The notes beneath the pieces were generated by a model that did not search any database, had not been told where the DNA came from, and worked only from the letters and a program-made list of their open reading frames with translations. Positions 8,810 through 17,728 of a DNA stretch of 64,000 bases are shown one piece after another. The translations under genes and the position numbers were made by a program. Origin of the DNA: Diaphorobacter limosus (lineage in GTDB: Bacteria; Pseudomonadota; Gammaproteobacteria; Burkholderiales; Burkholderiaceae_C); assembly GCF_033100095.1 (NCBI RefSeq), contig NZ_CP136921.1:2574501-2638500 (forward strand). The letters run 5' to 3'. Each line of letters starts with the position of its first letter. Position 1 is the first letter of the stretch.

Positions 8810-10675
8810 ATGAACGCTCCCACCCTGCAAGGCCTGACCATTCAGGCCCCCGCCTACGTCAAGAACGCCAAGCTGATCGCCTGGGTCGCCGAAATGGCCG
8901 CCCTGTGCAAGCCCGCCAGGATCCACTGGTGCGACGGCTCGCAAGAAGAGTACGACCAGCTTTGCCAGCAGCTGGTCGATGCCGGCACCTTCAAGAAGCT
9001 CAACCCTGCCAAGCGCCCCGGCAGCTACCTGGCCTGGTCCGACCCGTCCGACGTGGCGCGTGTGGAAGACCGCACCTACATCTGCTCCGAAAAGAAGGAA
9101 GACGCCGGCCCGACCAACAACTGGATGGCGCCCAACGAGATGCGCGCCACGCTGGCGCCGCTGTTCGACGGCTGCATGGCCGGCCGCACCATGTACGTGG
9201 TGCCCTTCTCCATGGGCCCGCTGGGCAGCCCGATCGCCCATGTGGGCGTGGAGCTGTCCGACAGCGCCTACGTGGCCGTGAACATGAAGATCATGACGCG
9301 CATGGGCCGCGCCGTGTACGACGTGATCGGCGCCGATGGCGAATTCGTGCCCTGCATGCACACCGTGGGCGCGCCGCTGGCCGCCGGCCAGAAGGACGAA
9401 ACCAGCTGGCCCTGCAACGCCAAGACCAAGTACATCGTGCACTACCCCGAGACGCGCGAGATCTGGAGCTACGGCTCGGGCTACGGTGGCAACGCCCTGT
9501 TGGGCAAGAAATGCCTGGCGCTGCGCATCGCCTCCACCATGGGGCGTGACCAGGGCTGGCTGGCCGAGCACATGCTGATCCTGGGCGTGAGCAACCCCGA
9601 GGGCAAGAAGTACCACGTCGCCGCCGCCTTCCCCAGCGCCTGCGGCAAGACCAACTTCTCCATGCTGGTGCCGCCCCAGGCCTTCGATGGCTGGAAGGTG
9701 ACCACCATCGGCGACGACATCGCCTGGATCAAGCCCCAGGCCGACGGCAGCCTGCGCGCCATCAACCCCGAGGCCGGCTACTTCGGCGTGGCCCCCGGCA
9801 CCAACTACCACACGAACCCCAACTGCATGGCCAGCCTGAACAAGGACGTGATCTTCACCAACGTCGCGCTGACCGATGACGGCGACGTGTGGTGGGAGGG
9901 CATGGAAAAGGACACCGGCGTCATGCCCGCGCACCTGATCGACTGGCAGGGCAAGGACTGGACGCCCGAGGACGGCAAGGCCGGCCGCAAGGCAGCGCAC
10001 GCCAACGCCCGCTTCACCGTGGCCGCCACCAACAACCCGGCGCTCGACGAGGCCTGGGACGACCCGGCCGGCGTGAAGATCGACGCCTTCATCTTCGGTG
10101 GCCGCCGCTCCACCACCGTGCCGCTGGTGACCGAGGCGCGCAACTGGACCGAAGGCGTGTACATGGCCGCCACCATGGGCAGCGAGACCACCGCCGCCGC
10201 CTTTGGCGCCCAGGGCGTGGTGCGCCGCGACCCGTTCGCCATGCTGCCCTTCATGGGCTACAACATGAGCGACTACTTCCAGCACTGGCTGAACCTGGGC
10301 GCCAAGATCAGCGCCCAGGGCGCACAGCTGCCGCGCATCTACACCACCAACTGGTTCCGCAAGAACGCCGATGGCAAGTTCGTCTGGCCCGGCTATGGAG
10401 AGAACATGCGCGTGCTCAAGTGGATGATCGATCGCATCGAGGGCCAGGCCCAGGGGCAGGAAACCGCCTTCGGCATTGCCCCTCAGTACGCCGAGATCAA
10501 CTGGGGTGGACTGGACTTCAGCGCCGAGCAGTTCCAGAACGTGACCAGCATCGACAAGGCCGCCTGGATCGACGAGCTGAAGCTGCATGACGAGCATTTC
10601 GCCATGCTCGCTCAGGGCCTGCCGCGAGAGCTGTTGAACGCCAAGGCCGATCTGGAGCAGCGCCTGAGCGCCTAA
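8810..10675 (+). CDS. pckG: phosphoenolpyruvate carboxykinase (GTP)
   Basis: A 621-residue cytoplasmic enzyme of exactly the GTP-dependent PEPCK size. It converts oxaloacetate and GTP to phosphoenolpyruvate, the entry to gluconeogenesis from acids. The P-loop with the reactive cysteine is CGKTNF (278-283), and the metal-binding GDDIAWI follows. The ATG at 8810 was chosen over the upstream frame because MNAPTLQGL fits the family start. It is monocistronic, flanked by a structured leader and a strong terminator. The gene fits an organism living on organic acids, as do the Bug receptors in this window. Confidence 0.96.
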   Translation: MNAPTLQGLTIQAPAYVKNAKLIAWVAEMAALCKPARIHWCDGSQEEYDQLCQQLVDAGTFKKLNPAKRPGSYLAWSDPSDVARVEDRTYICSEKKEDAGPTNNWMAPNEMRATLAPLFDGCMAGRTMYVVPFSMGPLGSPIAHVGVELSDSAYVAVNMKIMTRMGRAVYDVIGADGEFVPCMHTVGAPLAAGQKDETSWPCNAKTKYIVHYPETREIWSYGSGYGGNALLGKKCLALRIASTMGRDQGWLAEHMLILGVSNPEGKKYHVAAAFPSACGKTNFSMLVPPQAFDGWKVTTIGDDIAWIKPQADGSLRAINPEAGYFGVAPGTNYHTNPNCMASLNKDVIFTNVALTDDGDVWWEGMEKDTGVMPAHLIDWQGKDWTPEDGKAGRKAAHANARFTVAATNNPALDEAWDDPAGVKIDAFIFGGRRSTTVPLVTEARNWTEGVYMAATMGSETTAAAFGAQGVVRRDPFAMLPFMGYNMSDYFQHWLNLGAKISAQGAQLPRIYTTNWFRKNADGKFVWPGYGENMRVLKWMIDRIEGQAQGQETAFGIAPQYAEINWGGLDFSAEQFQNVTSIDKAAWIDELKLHDEHFAMLAQGLPRELLNAKADLEQRLSA

Positions 10676-10692
10676 AACTGTGCCTGACCACC

Positions 10693-10736
10693 AAGGCCCC
10701 GCAGCATGTCCGTGCTGCGGGGCCTTGCTGTTTGCT
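10693..10736 (+). terminator. intrinsic terminator of pckG
   Basis: A perfect 14-base stem (AAGGCCCCGCAGCA / TGCTGCGGGGCCTT) with a 6-base loop, followed by GCTGTTTGCT. Confidence 0.88.
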
Positions 10737-10753
10737 ACTGCAAGTACGGGCGC

Positions 10754-10777
10754 AAAAAAGGGCACCCTGAGGTGCCC
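10754..10777 (-). terminator. intrinsic terminator of the minus-strand membrane protein gene
   Basis: Read on the minus strand: GGGCACC, a 4-base loop, GGTGCCC, then six T. It lies 37 bases past the stop of the gene ending at 10814 and faces the pckG terminator. Confidence 0.85.
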
Positions 10778-10813
10778 CTGGATTGCGGCCTGACCCGGTA
10801 CGGGCCGGGGCAG

Positions 10814-11254
10814 TCAGCGATAGCGGCGCATGTCCTCGACCGCGATGCCATTCATGGCGCGGCTCAGGTCCGCCAGGATGCGCGCGTCGTGCAGCGCGGC
10901 GTTCCAGGTCTTTTCATCTTCCTGGGCGCGTCGGTAGGCCTCGGTCCAGGCCTCGGTACCCGAGAGCACCAGCGACACCAGCTTGCGCACCGGTCCGGCC
11001 AGCAGGGCCATGCCGGCGAAGGCGATACCCCACAGCACCAGCCAGGCCGCCAGCAGGTGGCCGTCGCTCCAGCTGTCGATGAGCGTATTCGCGGCCACCA
11101 TCAACGCTGCCACGGTCGCCGCCAGGGCCAGGGATGTGGCACCACGCGCACCGCTGGAACGGGCGGCGGCCTGGCGCAGATAGCGCGCGGCGCCCCGCAT
11201 GCGGGCCAGGCCACGGTGTTGGGTATAAAGCTCGATGGATGCAGATGTAGTCAT
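10814..11254 (-). CDS. two-helix membrane protein, unknown function
   Basis: A 146-residue protein. The basic N-terminal 40 residues are followed by two hydrophobic helices (about 43-60, SLALAATVAALMVAANTLID, and about 66-86, HLLAAWLVLWGIAFAGMALL). The C-terminal 55 residues are charged and probably cytoplasmic (EAYRRAQEDEKTWNAALHD... to RRYR). I do not recognise a characterised family. It is a single gene with its own terminator, divergent from the metallophosphoesterase. The shared upstream region carries the palindrome AGGGTTAACCCT 55 bases from its start. Confidence 0.75.
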   Translation of the reverse strand: MTTSASIELYTQHRGLARMRGAARYLRQAAARSSGARGATSLALAATVAALMVAANTLIDSWSDGHLLAAWLVLWGIAFAGMALLAGPVRKLVSLVLSGTEAWTEAYRRAQEDEKTWNAALHDARILADLSRAMNGIAVEDMRRYR

Positions 11255-11308
11255 GATGAAAGCAGAATGTCACGGACGGCGAGCTTGCCGGGCGACTGGA
11301 GTAATACT

Positions 11309-11320
11309 AGGGTTAACCCT
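11309..11320. promoter_or_regulatory. AGGGTTAACCCT palindrome (possible operator)
   Basis: A perfect 12-base palindrome in the 150-base space between two divergent genes, directly behind TAATACT, which resembles a -10 box. The same 12 bases occur inside a 16-base palindrome upstream of the acetyl-CoA hydrolase gene (36010-36025), and CTGGAG precedes both. The binding protein is unknown to me. Confidence 0.45.
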
Positions 11321-11404
11321 GAATTCTGTCCAATGCATTGTTGGAATCACCCTTGCCGGTATGCGTAATGACCCATCCTGCGGGTTCGCCATCCACCACA
11401 CACC

Positions 11405-12250
11405 ATGAAGCTGCAACTGCTGTCCGATCTGCACCTGGAGATTCACCCCCATTTCCGGCCCAGCCCGGCCCCAGGTGCCGACCTGCTGGTGCTGGCCGGC
11501 GACATAGGCTCCTACCAGCCAGGCTCCCTGCTGGCGGATGATGACTTCGGTCTGGCGCGCTTTTCGCCGTTGCCGCAGTACGCCGGCTGGCCCACCCCGG
11601 TGGTCTTTGTTCCGGGCAACCATGAGTACGACGGCCAGGACTTTGATGCCGCCCACGCGCGCCTGCGCCACGTCTGCGACCGGCTGGGGCTGATCTGGCT
11701 GGAACGCGAAAGCCTGGTACTGGACGGCGTGCGCCTGGTGGGCACCACGCTGTGGAGCGACTTTGACGCCCTGGCCGACCACCATGGCATCACCGACCTG
11801 GGCCAGCGCCTGAAGCGGCGCGAAAAGGCCTTTCGCGCCGCCGACTTCTACCTGGCCAAGACCGGTGGCACCAGGCGCGGCGAGCCCTTTCTGGCGGCGC
11901 AGCTGCGCGAGCAGGGCCTGGCCTGCCAGGCCTGGTTGCGCCAGGCACTGAGCCAGCCATTTGACGGCACAACAGTAGTGATTACACACTTTGCGCCCAG
12001 CCTGCGCAGTGCCGACCCACGGTATGGCTTGACGCCCGGCACGGCCGGTTTTTGCAACGCCATGGACGAGCTGCTGCCCCGGGCCCGCCTCTGGCTGCAC
12101 GGCCATCTGCATGCACCCAGCGACTACCTGGCCCAGGGCGTGCATAGGGACGGCCGGGCCTGGCATTGCCGCGTGGTGGCCAACCCGCTGGGCTATGCGC
12201 GCAAGGGGGAGCAGGATGCCTTCCTGCCCCAGTGCGTGCTCACCGTATGA
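11405..12250 (+). CDS. metallophosphoesterase (calcineurin-like)
   Basis: A 281-residue protein with the ordered metal ligands of the calcineurin-like phosphoesterase fold. DLHLE is near residue 8, GDIGSY near 35, GNHEYDG near 74, a histidine in VITHFAPS near 195, and HGHLH near 225. Such enzymes hydrolyse phosphomonoesters or diesters with two metal ions; the substrate is not evident. It is cytoplasmic, with no signal peptide. It is followed 90 bases later by the UspA gene on the same strand, so co-transcription is possible. Confidence 0.88.
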   Translation: MKLQLLSDLHLEIHPHFRPSPAPGADLLVLAGDIGSYQPGSLLADDDFGLARFSPLPQYAGWPTPVVFVPGNHEYDGQDFDAAHARLRHVCDRLGLIWLERESLVLDGVRLVGTTLWSDFDALADHHGITDLGQRLKRREKAFRAADFYLAKTGGTRRGEPFLAAQLREQGLACQAWLRQALSQPFDGTTVVITHFAPSLRSADPRYGLTPGTAGFCNAMDELLPRARLWLHGHLHAPSDYLAQGVHRDGRAWHCRVVANPLGYARKGEQDAFLPQCVLTV

Positions 12251-12340
12251 TTGCCCGGCCTGCGCCGAGCGCGTGATTCAGGTCAAGATCAAAGGCGCCG
12301 TCGCGGATTAGTCTGTCACCCTGTTTACGGAGAACCTCGC

Positions 12341-12763
12341 ATGAACATCCTGCTTGCTGTCGATGGCAGCCCCTACACCAAGAAGATGCTGGCCTATCTG
12401 GCCGCGCATGACGAGATGCTGGGCACCTCGCACAGCTACACGGCCATTACCGTGCAGGCGGCGCTGCCGCCGCGCGCCCGCGCCGCCCTGGGCAAGGAGA
12501 CGGTGGACAGCTACTACGCCGAAGAGGGCGAGAAGGTGCTGGCGCCGGTAGTGAAGTTCCTCGCCCGCCACGGCGTGCAGCTCAAGACCGTGACCAAGGT
12601 CGGCCCGGCCGGCGAGACCATCGCCAAGGTGGCCGAATCCGGCAAGTACGACCTCATCGTCATGGGCACACATGGCCATGGCTCGCTGGGCAAGCTGGTG
12701 ATGGGCTCGGTCAGCACCCAGGTGCTGGCCAACTGCCAGGTGCCGGTGCTGCTGGTGCGCTGA
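12341..12763 (+). CDS. universal stress protein, UspA family
   Basis: A 140-residue single-domain Usp. It begins MNILLAVDGSPYTKK and ends with the ATP-binding signature GTHGHGSLGKLVMGSVS (G-2x-G-9x-G-S), so it belongs to the ATP-binding subgroup. The ATG at 12341 sits behind ACGGAGAA; the longer frame upstream has no support. These cytoplasmic proteins accumulate under starvation or respiratory stress. A long hairpin element follows the gene and may stop transcription. Confidence 0.9.
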   Translation: MNILLAVDGSPYTKKMLAYLAAHDEMLGTSHSYTAITVQAALPPRARAALGKETVDSYYAEEGEKVLAPVVKFLARHGVQLKTVTKVGPAGETIAKVAESGKYDLIVMGTHGHGSLGKLVMGSVSTQVLANCQVPVLLVR

Positions 12764-12802
12764 TCAGCTCAGAGGGTGGGAGGAAATTGACCGTGCCCGA
12801 GG

Positions 12803-12899
12803 GGTGCGTCAAAACGCGCCCCATTTAGGCGCAAAACGCAGCCATAGCTCAGGCTATGGCGAGTATTTGCAACGACGATGGGGTGTGTTCTGGCGTGCC
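12803..12899. repeat. 97-base near-palindromic element
   Basis: Between the convergent usp and TetR genes. The outer arms 12803-12824 and 12878-12899 pair over 22 bases; every mismatch is a transition that stays paired as G-U in plus-strand RNA. The centre is a perfect 8-base stem GCCATAGC / GCTATGGC (12841-12848, 12853-12860) with a TCAG loop. It may be a mobile palindromic repeat, a structured RNA or a bidirectional terminator. Confidence 0.65.
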
Positions 12900-12922
12900 A
12901 AGCGGGCATGGGAGATTGCCTC

Positions 12923-13558
12923 TCACGCTCTCAGCTCGGCAGCGGGCTGCGGCACCAGGCCGCTCAGGCAGGTGTCCATGGCCCAGGCCAGAATCTCGGC
13001 GTTGCCGTAGCCACGCTCGCGCAGCATGGCCAACATGGGATCGGCCGAGCGTGCCAGCAGGGCACACAACACCACATCGGGTGGCAGCTCGCGCCGCAGC
13101 TGCCCGGCCGCCTGGGCCTGGACTATCCAGCCAAGAATGCAGGCGCTCACTTCCTGCATGGACGCGTGGTACACATCGCAGCCGCGCAGCGCCTGGGCCA
13201 GGGCCGAGTTGCGCTCGGGCAGCAGCGGGGTATCGTCGCCCAGCTGCAGTTCCAGCAGCCAGTGCAGCAGGGCCTGCAGGCGCTGCAGGGGGCTCAGTTC
13301 GGCGGACAGTTCGGCCAGGAAGCGCTGCAGCCGCCCCACGCCATGCACCATGGCGGCGGCGCACAAATCATCCTTGCCGGCAAAATGCTTGTACAGGCTG
13401 GCCTTGGCAATGCCCACCGTGGCGGCCACCTCATCGACGGTCATGGTCTCGAAGCCCTTGATGCCCAGCAAGCGGCTGGTGGCCTCGACGATGGCCTCCT
13501 CTCGTGCCTGGTGCATCTGCGCCTTGAACGAGGGCCTGGGCTGCGACAGCATGTTCAT
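12923..13558 (-). CDS. TetR-family transcriptional regulator
   Basis: A 211-residue regulator. The TetR DNA-binding domain is at about residues 17-63, with the recognition segment VDEVAATVGIAKASLYKHFA. A helical ligand and dimer domain follows. I placed the start at the ATG ending at 13558 (MNMLSQPRPSFK); another ATG at 13567 would add three residues, and the longer open frame is spurious. It precedes no minus-strand target directly: the hydrolase gene lies 73 bases upstream in the same direction, so both could be one unit. The ligand is unknown. Confidence 0.87.
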   Translation of the reverse strand: MNMLSQPRPSFKAQMHQAREEAIVEATSRLLGIKGFETMTVDEVAATVGIAKASLYKHFAGKDDLCAAAMVHGVGRLQRFLAELSAELSPLQRLQALLHWLLELQLGDDTPLLPERNSALAQALRGCDVYHASMQEVSACILGWIVQAQAAGQLRRELPPDVVLCALLARSADPMLAMLRERGYGNAEILAWAMDTCLSGLVPQPAAELRA

Positions 13559-13631
13559 GCGGCCCATGTTAGCCAGGGCGCGATAACCCCAAAAACCCTG
13601 CTTGGCGACGGCCCATCGGCAGGGCGGTCTT

Positions 13632-14414
13632 TCAATGGGGCGCCTGGCCCGGTTCGGCCAAGAAATCCAGCAGCTCCGCCTCAAAACCCTCGGGGTCTTC
13701 GAGTTGCGGCCAGTGGCCCACGCCGCGCAGCTGCACCAGGCGTGCATCGCGCAGCACATGGGCCAGGGCCTGCAGCGCCTCGGGAGGGGTGCAGCGATCC
13801 TGCTCGCCACCGATGAGCAGCGTGGGTTGATGCAGGCGCATCAACTCGGGCGCGCGGCGTGCAAAGCTGGCCAGGGCCTGCAACGCCCGGCGATAGGTGG
13901 CGGCATGGACACGGCCCATGGCGTGGCGCGCCAGGTGCAGCCCCTCGGGCAGCGCGGCGTCGCCTGCCGCATGCACCACCAGACGAGCGGCCAGCTCGCT
14001 CATGGACAGGCCCTCATCCAGTGCCTCCAGGCGCGGCGCCACCCAGGCGGCGATGGCGGCGGCGTCAAGAGGCGGCCCACCCGCGCACAGCACCAGGCGC
14101 CGCACGCGCAGCGGGGCGCGCAAGGCCAGCTCCAGCGCCAGCATGGCGCCAAGGCCGTGGCCGACCAGCGTCGCCTCGTCGCACTGCAGGGCATCCAGCA
14201 GCAGCAGGCAGCGTTGGGCCAGACCTTTGAAGCCGTAGGGCTCCACCGGCGCGCTGCGGCCGTAGCCCGGCATGTCCCAGGCCACGGCGCGGTAGCCGGC
14301 GGCGGCCAGGGTTTCCAGTTGCGGGGCAAAGCTCAGGTGATCGCCATCGGCATCGTGCAGCAGCAGCACCGTGGGGCCGGAGCCCAGCAGGGAAAAGGTG
14401 GGTAGCAACGACAT
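13632..14414 (-). CDS. alpha/beta-hydrolase fold protein lacking the nucleophile serine
   Basis: A 260-residue alpha/beta-hydrolase. The oxyanion region LLLHDADGDH, the strand AVAWDMPGYGRS, the acid loop GGEQDRCTPP and the final histidine loop VGHWPQLEDP are all present. At the nucleophile elbow the family motif GHSxG reads GHGLG: residue 87 is glycine (codon GGC, one base from AGC serine). The protein is therefore probably not a normal serine hydrolase, unless the base is a sequencing error. The start MSLLPTF was chosen because earlier starts lack fold homology. It lies upstream of the TetR gene on the same strand. Confidence 0.82.
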   Translation of the reverse strand: MSLLPTFSLLGSGPTVLLLHDADGDHLSFAPQLETLAAAGYRAVAWDMPGYGRSAPVEPYGFKGLAQRCLLLLDALQCDEATLVGHGLGAMLALELALRAPLRVRRLVLCAGGPPLDAAAIAAWVAPRLEALDEGLSMSELAARLVVHAAGDAALPEGLHLARHAMGRVHAATYRRALQALASFARRAPELMRLHQPTLLIGGEQDRCTPPEALQALAHVLRDARLVQLRGVGHWPQLEDPEGFEAELLDFLAEPGQAPH

Positions 14415-14498
14415 GGCTTGTGGCTGGGTGCAGGCGTGGGCGAACCCGCCGGCCGATAATAGCCCCCTTGTCATCCGCTGCCGCGCCCCGAGCGCCGC

Positions 14499-15065
14499 AT
14501 GTCTTTCGTGAACAGCTCCCTGCCCCGCACCGCCGCCCACCCGCCCCAGTTTTCACCACGCGAGTTTCGTGACGCGCTGGGCATGTTTGCCACCGGCGTG
14601 GCCATCGTCACGGCGCGCAGCGAGAATGGCCAGCCGCTGGGCATGACCATCAACTCGTTCAACTCGGTGTCGCTGGAGCCGCCACTGGTGCTGTGGAGCC
14701 TGGCGCAGCGCTCATCGCTGCTGCAGGCGCTGACGCTCACGCGGCATTGCGCCATCCATGTGCTGACGGCCGCGCAGCGCCCGCTGGCCGAGCGCTTTGC
14801 CACGCGCGGCATCGACCGCTGGGCCGGGGTGGAGCATCAGCTGGGCTTGCAGGGTGTGCCGGTGATCGCGGGCGCGGCGGCAGTGTTCGAATGCCATGTG
14901 CGCAGCCAGTACGCCGAGGGCGACCACACCATCTTCGTCGGCGAGGTGCTGCGCTGCGGCCACCGCCAGGGCCTGTCGCCCCTGCTGTACCACGGCGGCA
15001 TGTTCTATACCGAGCACGCGCTGGGCCGCCTGTCACCCAAGGCGACCGGCCCCATGGACCGGTGA
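14499..15065 (+). CDS. flavin reductase domain protein (HpaC/DIM6-like)
   Basis: A 188-residue FMN-binding split-barrel protein. The core FRDALGMFATGVAIVTAR, then GMTINSFNSVSLEPPLVLWS, is the signature of the reductase partners of two-component flavin monooxygenases. These use NAD(P)H to make free reduced flavin. No monooxygenase gene is next to it, so the partner must be elsewhere or it works as a general flavin reductase. It starts 84 bases from the divergent hydrolase gene and ends convergent with minE. The C-terminus HGGMFYTEHALGRLSP is also family-like. Confidence 0.88.
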   Translation: MSFVNSSLPRTAAHPPQFSPREFRDALGMFATGVAIVTARSENGQPLGMTINSFNSVSLEPPLVLWSLAQRSSLLQALTLTRHCAIHVLTAAQRPLAERFATRGIDRWAGVEHQLGLQGVPVIAGAAAVFECHVRSQYAEGDHTIFVGEVLRCGHRQGLSPLLYHGGMFYTEHALGRLSPKATGPMDR

Positions 15066-15083
15066 TGGACTGGCCGCAGGCGC

Positions 15084-15347
15084 CTACTTGGCCGCCTCGG
15101 GCAGCTCGATCTTGACCTCCAGCACCTCCAGGTCATCCTGGCGCTCGAAGTGCACCTTCAGATCCTCGGGGTTGATCTTCACGTACTTGGAGATCACCGC
15201 CACCAGCTCGCGCTGCAGCGCGGGCAGATAGTCCGGTTTGCCTGCGCTGCGGCCGCTGCGCTCGTGGGCCAGGATGATCTGCAGGCGCTCCTTGGCGACC
15301 GCGGCGGTCTTCTTCTTCTCGCCAAGCAGAAAGGACAGCAGGGACAT
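15084..15347 (-). CDS. minE: cell division topological specificity factor MinE
   Basis: An 87-residue MinE of normal length. The N-terminal membrane and MinD-binding part ([20 protein letters not shown], then [10 protein letters not shown]) is followed by the C-terminal dimer domain with the betaproteobacterial ending. MinE stimulates the MinD ATPase and drives the pole-to-pole oscillation that keeps the division inhibitor off midcell. It is the last gene of minCDE, six bases behind minD. Confidence 0.96.
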   Translation of the reverse strand: MSLLSFLLGEKKKTAAVAKERLQIILAHERSGRSAGKPDYLPALQRELVAVISKYVKINPEDLKVHFERQDDLEVLEVKIELPEAAK

Positions 15348-15353
15348 GGCCGC

Positions 15354-16169
15354 TTACCTCCCACCAAAGATGCGCTTGAAGAAGCCGGGCTTGACGGCCT
15401 CGGTGAAGCGCAGGGGCTTGTCCTCGCCCAGAAAGCGCGCCACCACGTCCTTGTAGGCCTCGGAGACATCGGTGCCCCCCAGGTGGATGGCCGGCAGGCC
15501 CTGGTTGGAGGCCTGCAGCACACTTTCGGACTCGGGGATCACGCCGATCAGCTTGATGCGCAGAATGTCCTGGATGTCCTCCAGGCCCAGCATCTGACCA
15601 TCTTCCACGCGGTTCGGGTTGTAGCGCGTGATCAGGAGATGCTCCTTGATCGGATCGCTGCCCTCGATGGCGCGCTTGGTTTTGCTGCTCAGCATGCCCA
15701 GGATGCGGTCGGAGTCGCGCACCGAGGACACCTCCGGGTTGGTCACCAGCAGCGCCTCGTCGGCAAAGTGCATGGCCATCAGCGCACCGCTCTCGATGCC
15801 GGCGGGCGAGTCGCAGACGATGTAGTCAAAGCCCATCTCGGCCAGATCCTTGAGCACCTTGCCCACGCCGTCCTGCGTCAGCGCTTCCTTGTCACGCGTC
15901 TGGCTGGCGGCGAGCACAAACAGGTTCTCGCACTGCTTGTCCTTGATCAGCGCCTGGTTCAGGTTGGCCTCGCCCTGGATAACGTTGATCAGGTCATACA
16001 CCACGCGGCGCTCGCAGCCCATGATGAGATCCAGGTTGCGCAGGCCGACGTCGAAGTCGATGACGGCGGTCTTGTGGCCGGCGAGCGCCAGGCCCGATGC
16101 GAAGGCGGCACTGGTGGTGGTCTTGCCCACTCCCCCCTTGCCGGAGGTCACGACGACGATTTTGGCCAT
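15354..16169 (-). CDS. minD: septum site-determining ATPase MinD
   Basis: A 271-residue deviant-Walker ATPase. It starts MAKIVVVTSGKGGVGKTTTS, with the signature lysine in KGGVGKT, and carries DFDVGLRNLDLIMGCERR and VCDSPAGIE. It ends in the amphipathic membrane-targeting helix (GFFKRIFGG). It binds the inner membrane with ATP, recruits MinC and is released by MinE. It is the middle gene of the operon, 56 bases after minC. Confidence 0.97.
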   Translation of the reverse strand: MAKIVVVTSGKGGVGKTTTSAAFASGLALAGHKTAVIDFDVGLRNLDLIMGCERRVVYDLINVIQGEANLNQALIKDKQCENLFVLAASQTRDKEALTQDGVGKVLKDLAEMGFDYIVCDSPAGIESGALMAMHFADEALLVTNPEVSSVRDSDRILGMLSSKTKRAIEGSDPIKEHLLITRYNPNRVEDGQMLGLEDIQDILRIKLIGVIPESESVLQASNQGLPAIHLGGTDVSEAYKDVVARFLGEDKPLRFTEAVKPGFFKRIFGGR

Positions 16170-16225
16170 GTTCTGATGGGTCCTTGCGTTGCTTGTCTTG
16201 CGGATATGAATCTGAGGAAAACGGC

Positions 16226-16975
16226 TTACAACGGCTCGATGAGCAGCTTTTCGCCATCAAGCCGCACCTGGGCCGGGTTGCCGCGCACGTCGGCTGGCAG
16301 CTCGGTCTCGGTGGTGCGGTAAATGCCGGCCACGGAGACCAGCTGCGGCTCCAGGCAGGTGCTGAAGATGCGCGCGCTGGTGTCGCCGCGCGCGCCGGCA
16401 ATGGCGCGGCCGCGCAGCGGGGCATAAACGTGAATGTTGCCGTCGGCAATCACCTCGGCGCCAAAGCTGACCATGGCCAGCACCACCAGGTCCGAGCCGC
16501 GCGCATACACCTGCTGGCCCGAGCGCAGCGGCTTGTCCACCACCAGCGCGCCGGGCGCCGGTGCCGGCACGGGCACTTCGACCGGCACCTGCACCTCGCG
16601 CACCACCTCACGGATGACCTCGCGCGGCTGCGCACGCGCCGCCGGCATGTCGGGCGCGGCCACCAGGCCGGCCGCATGGGCCGCCTGCATCTGCGCGGAA
16701 TTGCCGCCACGCACGGCCACCGGCTGGATGCGGTGGCTGCGCAGCAGCTGCACCAGCGCGGCGAAGTCGATGGGCTGCTCTTCGGCCTGCACGGCCGAGA
16801 GGTCGATCAGCACCGGGTCGTTGTCGAAAAACTCGGGGTCGTCGGCGCTGCGGGCGGCCAGCTCGGCCGCAACGGCGGCGACGTCCACCGTCTTGAGCAC
16901 CATGGCCACCACGGACAGCTGCGCGCTCTTGAGGTCTAGAGGGGTGCGGGCCTGGCCCGCCGTGTCAACGGCCAT
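16226..16975 (-). CDS. minC: septum site-determining protein MinC
   Basis: A 249-residue FtsZ inhibitor. The N-terminal domain (from LDLKSAQLSVVAMVLKTVD) antagonises FtsZ. A proline- and valine-rich linker (VQVPVEVPVPAPAPG) leads to the C-terminal beta-helix that binds MinD (VYARGSDLVVLAMVSFGAEV, then HVYAPLRGRAIAGARGD). The ATG ending at 16975 was chosen because the upstream frame runs through the preceding terminator. It is the first gene of minCDE. Confidence 0.95.
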   Translation of the reverse strand: MAVDTAGQARTPLDLKSAQLSVVAMVLKTVDVAAVAAELAARSADDPEFFDNDPVLIDLSAVQAEEQPIDFAALVQLLRSHRIQPVAVRGGNSAQMQAAHAAGLVAAPDMPAARAQPREVIREVVREVQVPVEVPVPAPAPGALVVDKPLRSGQQVYARGSDLVVLAMVSFGAEVIADGNIHVYAPLRGRAIAGARGDTSARIFSTCLEPQLVSVAGIYRTTETELPADVRGNPAQVRLDGEKLLIEPL

Positions 16976-16990
16976 GAAACGATGGGGATC

Positions 16991-17016
16991 GAAAAAAGGC
17001 GCCACAGGCGGCGCCT
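16991..17016 (-). terminator. intrinsic terminator between pssA-type gene and minC
   Basis: On the minus strand: AGGCGCC, a 6-base loop, GGCGCCT, then a T-run. It follows the phosphatidyltransferase gene by about 50 bases and ends just before the minC start, so minCDE should have its own promoter inside or next to this hairpin. Confidence 0.75.
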
Positions 17017-17067
17017 CAAAGCCGCAAAGTGTACCAATGCAGCCATAACGGCCTGCATCAGCCTGTG

Positions 17068-17691
17068 TCAAAGCTTGGGAATGCGGATGCGGCTGATCAT
17101 CAGCGAGCCCGACAGCGCGAACAGCAGCACCAGCGGGTGCAGCGTGAAGCCACCCAGCATCAGCTTGCCCAACCACAGCTCTTCGCGCACCGCGCCCATG
17201 GAGGCGGCCAGCGCCAGCAGGCCGACGAGCACGATGGAGGTGGGAATCGGCGTGCCCTCGAAGTGCTTGACCTTGCCCGACGGCCCTTCGGCCAGGGCCT
17301 CGGCCGTGATGTTGAAGCGCGCCAGGCGCGAGACGCCGCAGGCCACGAAGAAGGCCAGCACCACGCGGTCGTACAGCCCCTGCATGCCGCAGGCGTAGGC
17401 AATGATGGCCGGCGCCACGCCAAACGAGATCACATCCGCCAGCGAGTCGAGCTCGCGTCCCATGGCCGAGCTTTTCTGCCGCCAGCGCGCGATGCGGCCG
17501 TCGAGCACGTCGAACACCAGGGCCGCCAGCACCAGCGTGCAGGCGAAGTAGATGTGGCGCAGGTCATGCGTCTCCAGATAGGTCATGCAGGAGAACAGCG
17601 CCCCCACACCACACACGGCGTTGCCGAGCGTGAACCAGTCCGCGAGGTGGAACTCGCGGATCATTGCGAAGCGTTTGTGCGGAGAAGGCAT
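17068..17691 (-). CDS. pssA: CDP-alcohol phosphatidyltransferase, probable phosphatidylserine synthase
   Basis: A 207-residue integral membrane enzyme. The CDP-alcohol phosphatidyltransferase motif is complete (DGRIARWRQKSSAMGRELDS followed by LADVISFG, i.e. DG-x2-AR-x8-G-x3-D-x3-D). The GVAPAIIAYACGM segment and about six hydrophobic segments fit type II PssA, which joins CDP-diacylglycerol and serine. At 207 residues it is shorter than many PssA proteins, so another alcohol acceptor is possible. It is a single gene with a terminator behind it. Confidence 0.82.
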   Translation of the reverse strand: MPSPHKRFAMIREFHLADWFTLGNAVCGVGALFSCMTYLETHDLRHIYFACTLVLAALVFDVLDGRIARWRQKSSAMGRELDSLADVISFGVAPAIIAYACGMQGLYDRVVLAFFVACGVSRLARFNITAEALAEGPSGKVKHFEGTPIPTSIVLVGLLALAASMGAVREELWLGKLMLGGFTLHPLVLLFALSGSLMISRIRIPKL

Positions 17692-17728
17692 GGCGCGATT
17701 ATCCGCGCCCGCCCTGCCCGCGGGCGCC

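Noticed and set aside
8627..10765. 712-residue open frame antisense to pckG
   Set aside because: Runs through both the leader and terminator of pckG and has no recognisable domain.
12803..12899. tRNA or known small RNA
   Set aside because: Single long hairpin with no cloverleaf, no TPsiC-loop sequence and no match to a small RNA I know.
16097..16939. Plus-strand frame opposite minC
   Set aside because: The minus strand encodes full-length MinC within minCDE.
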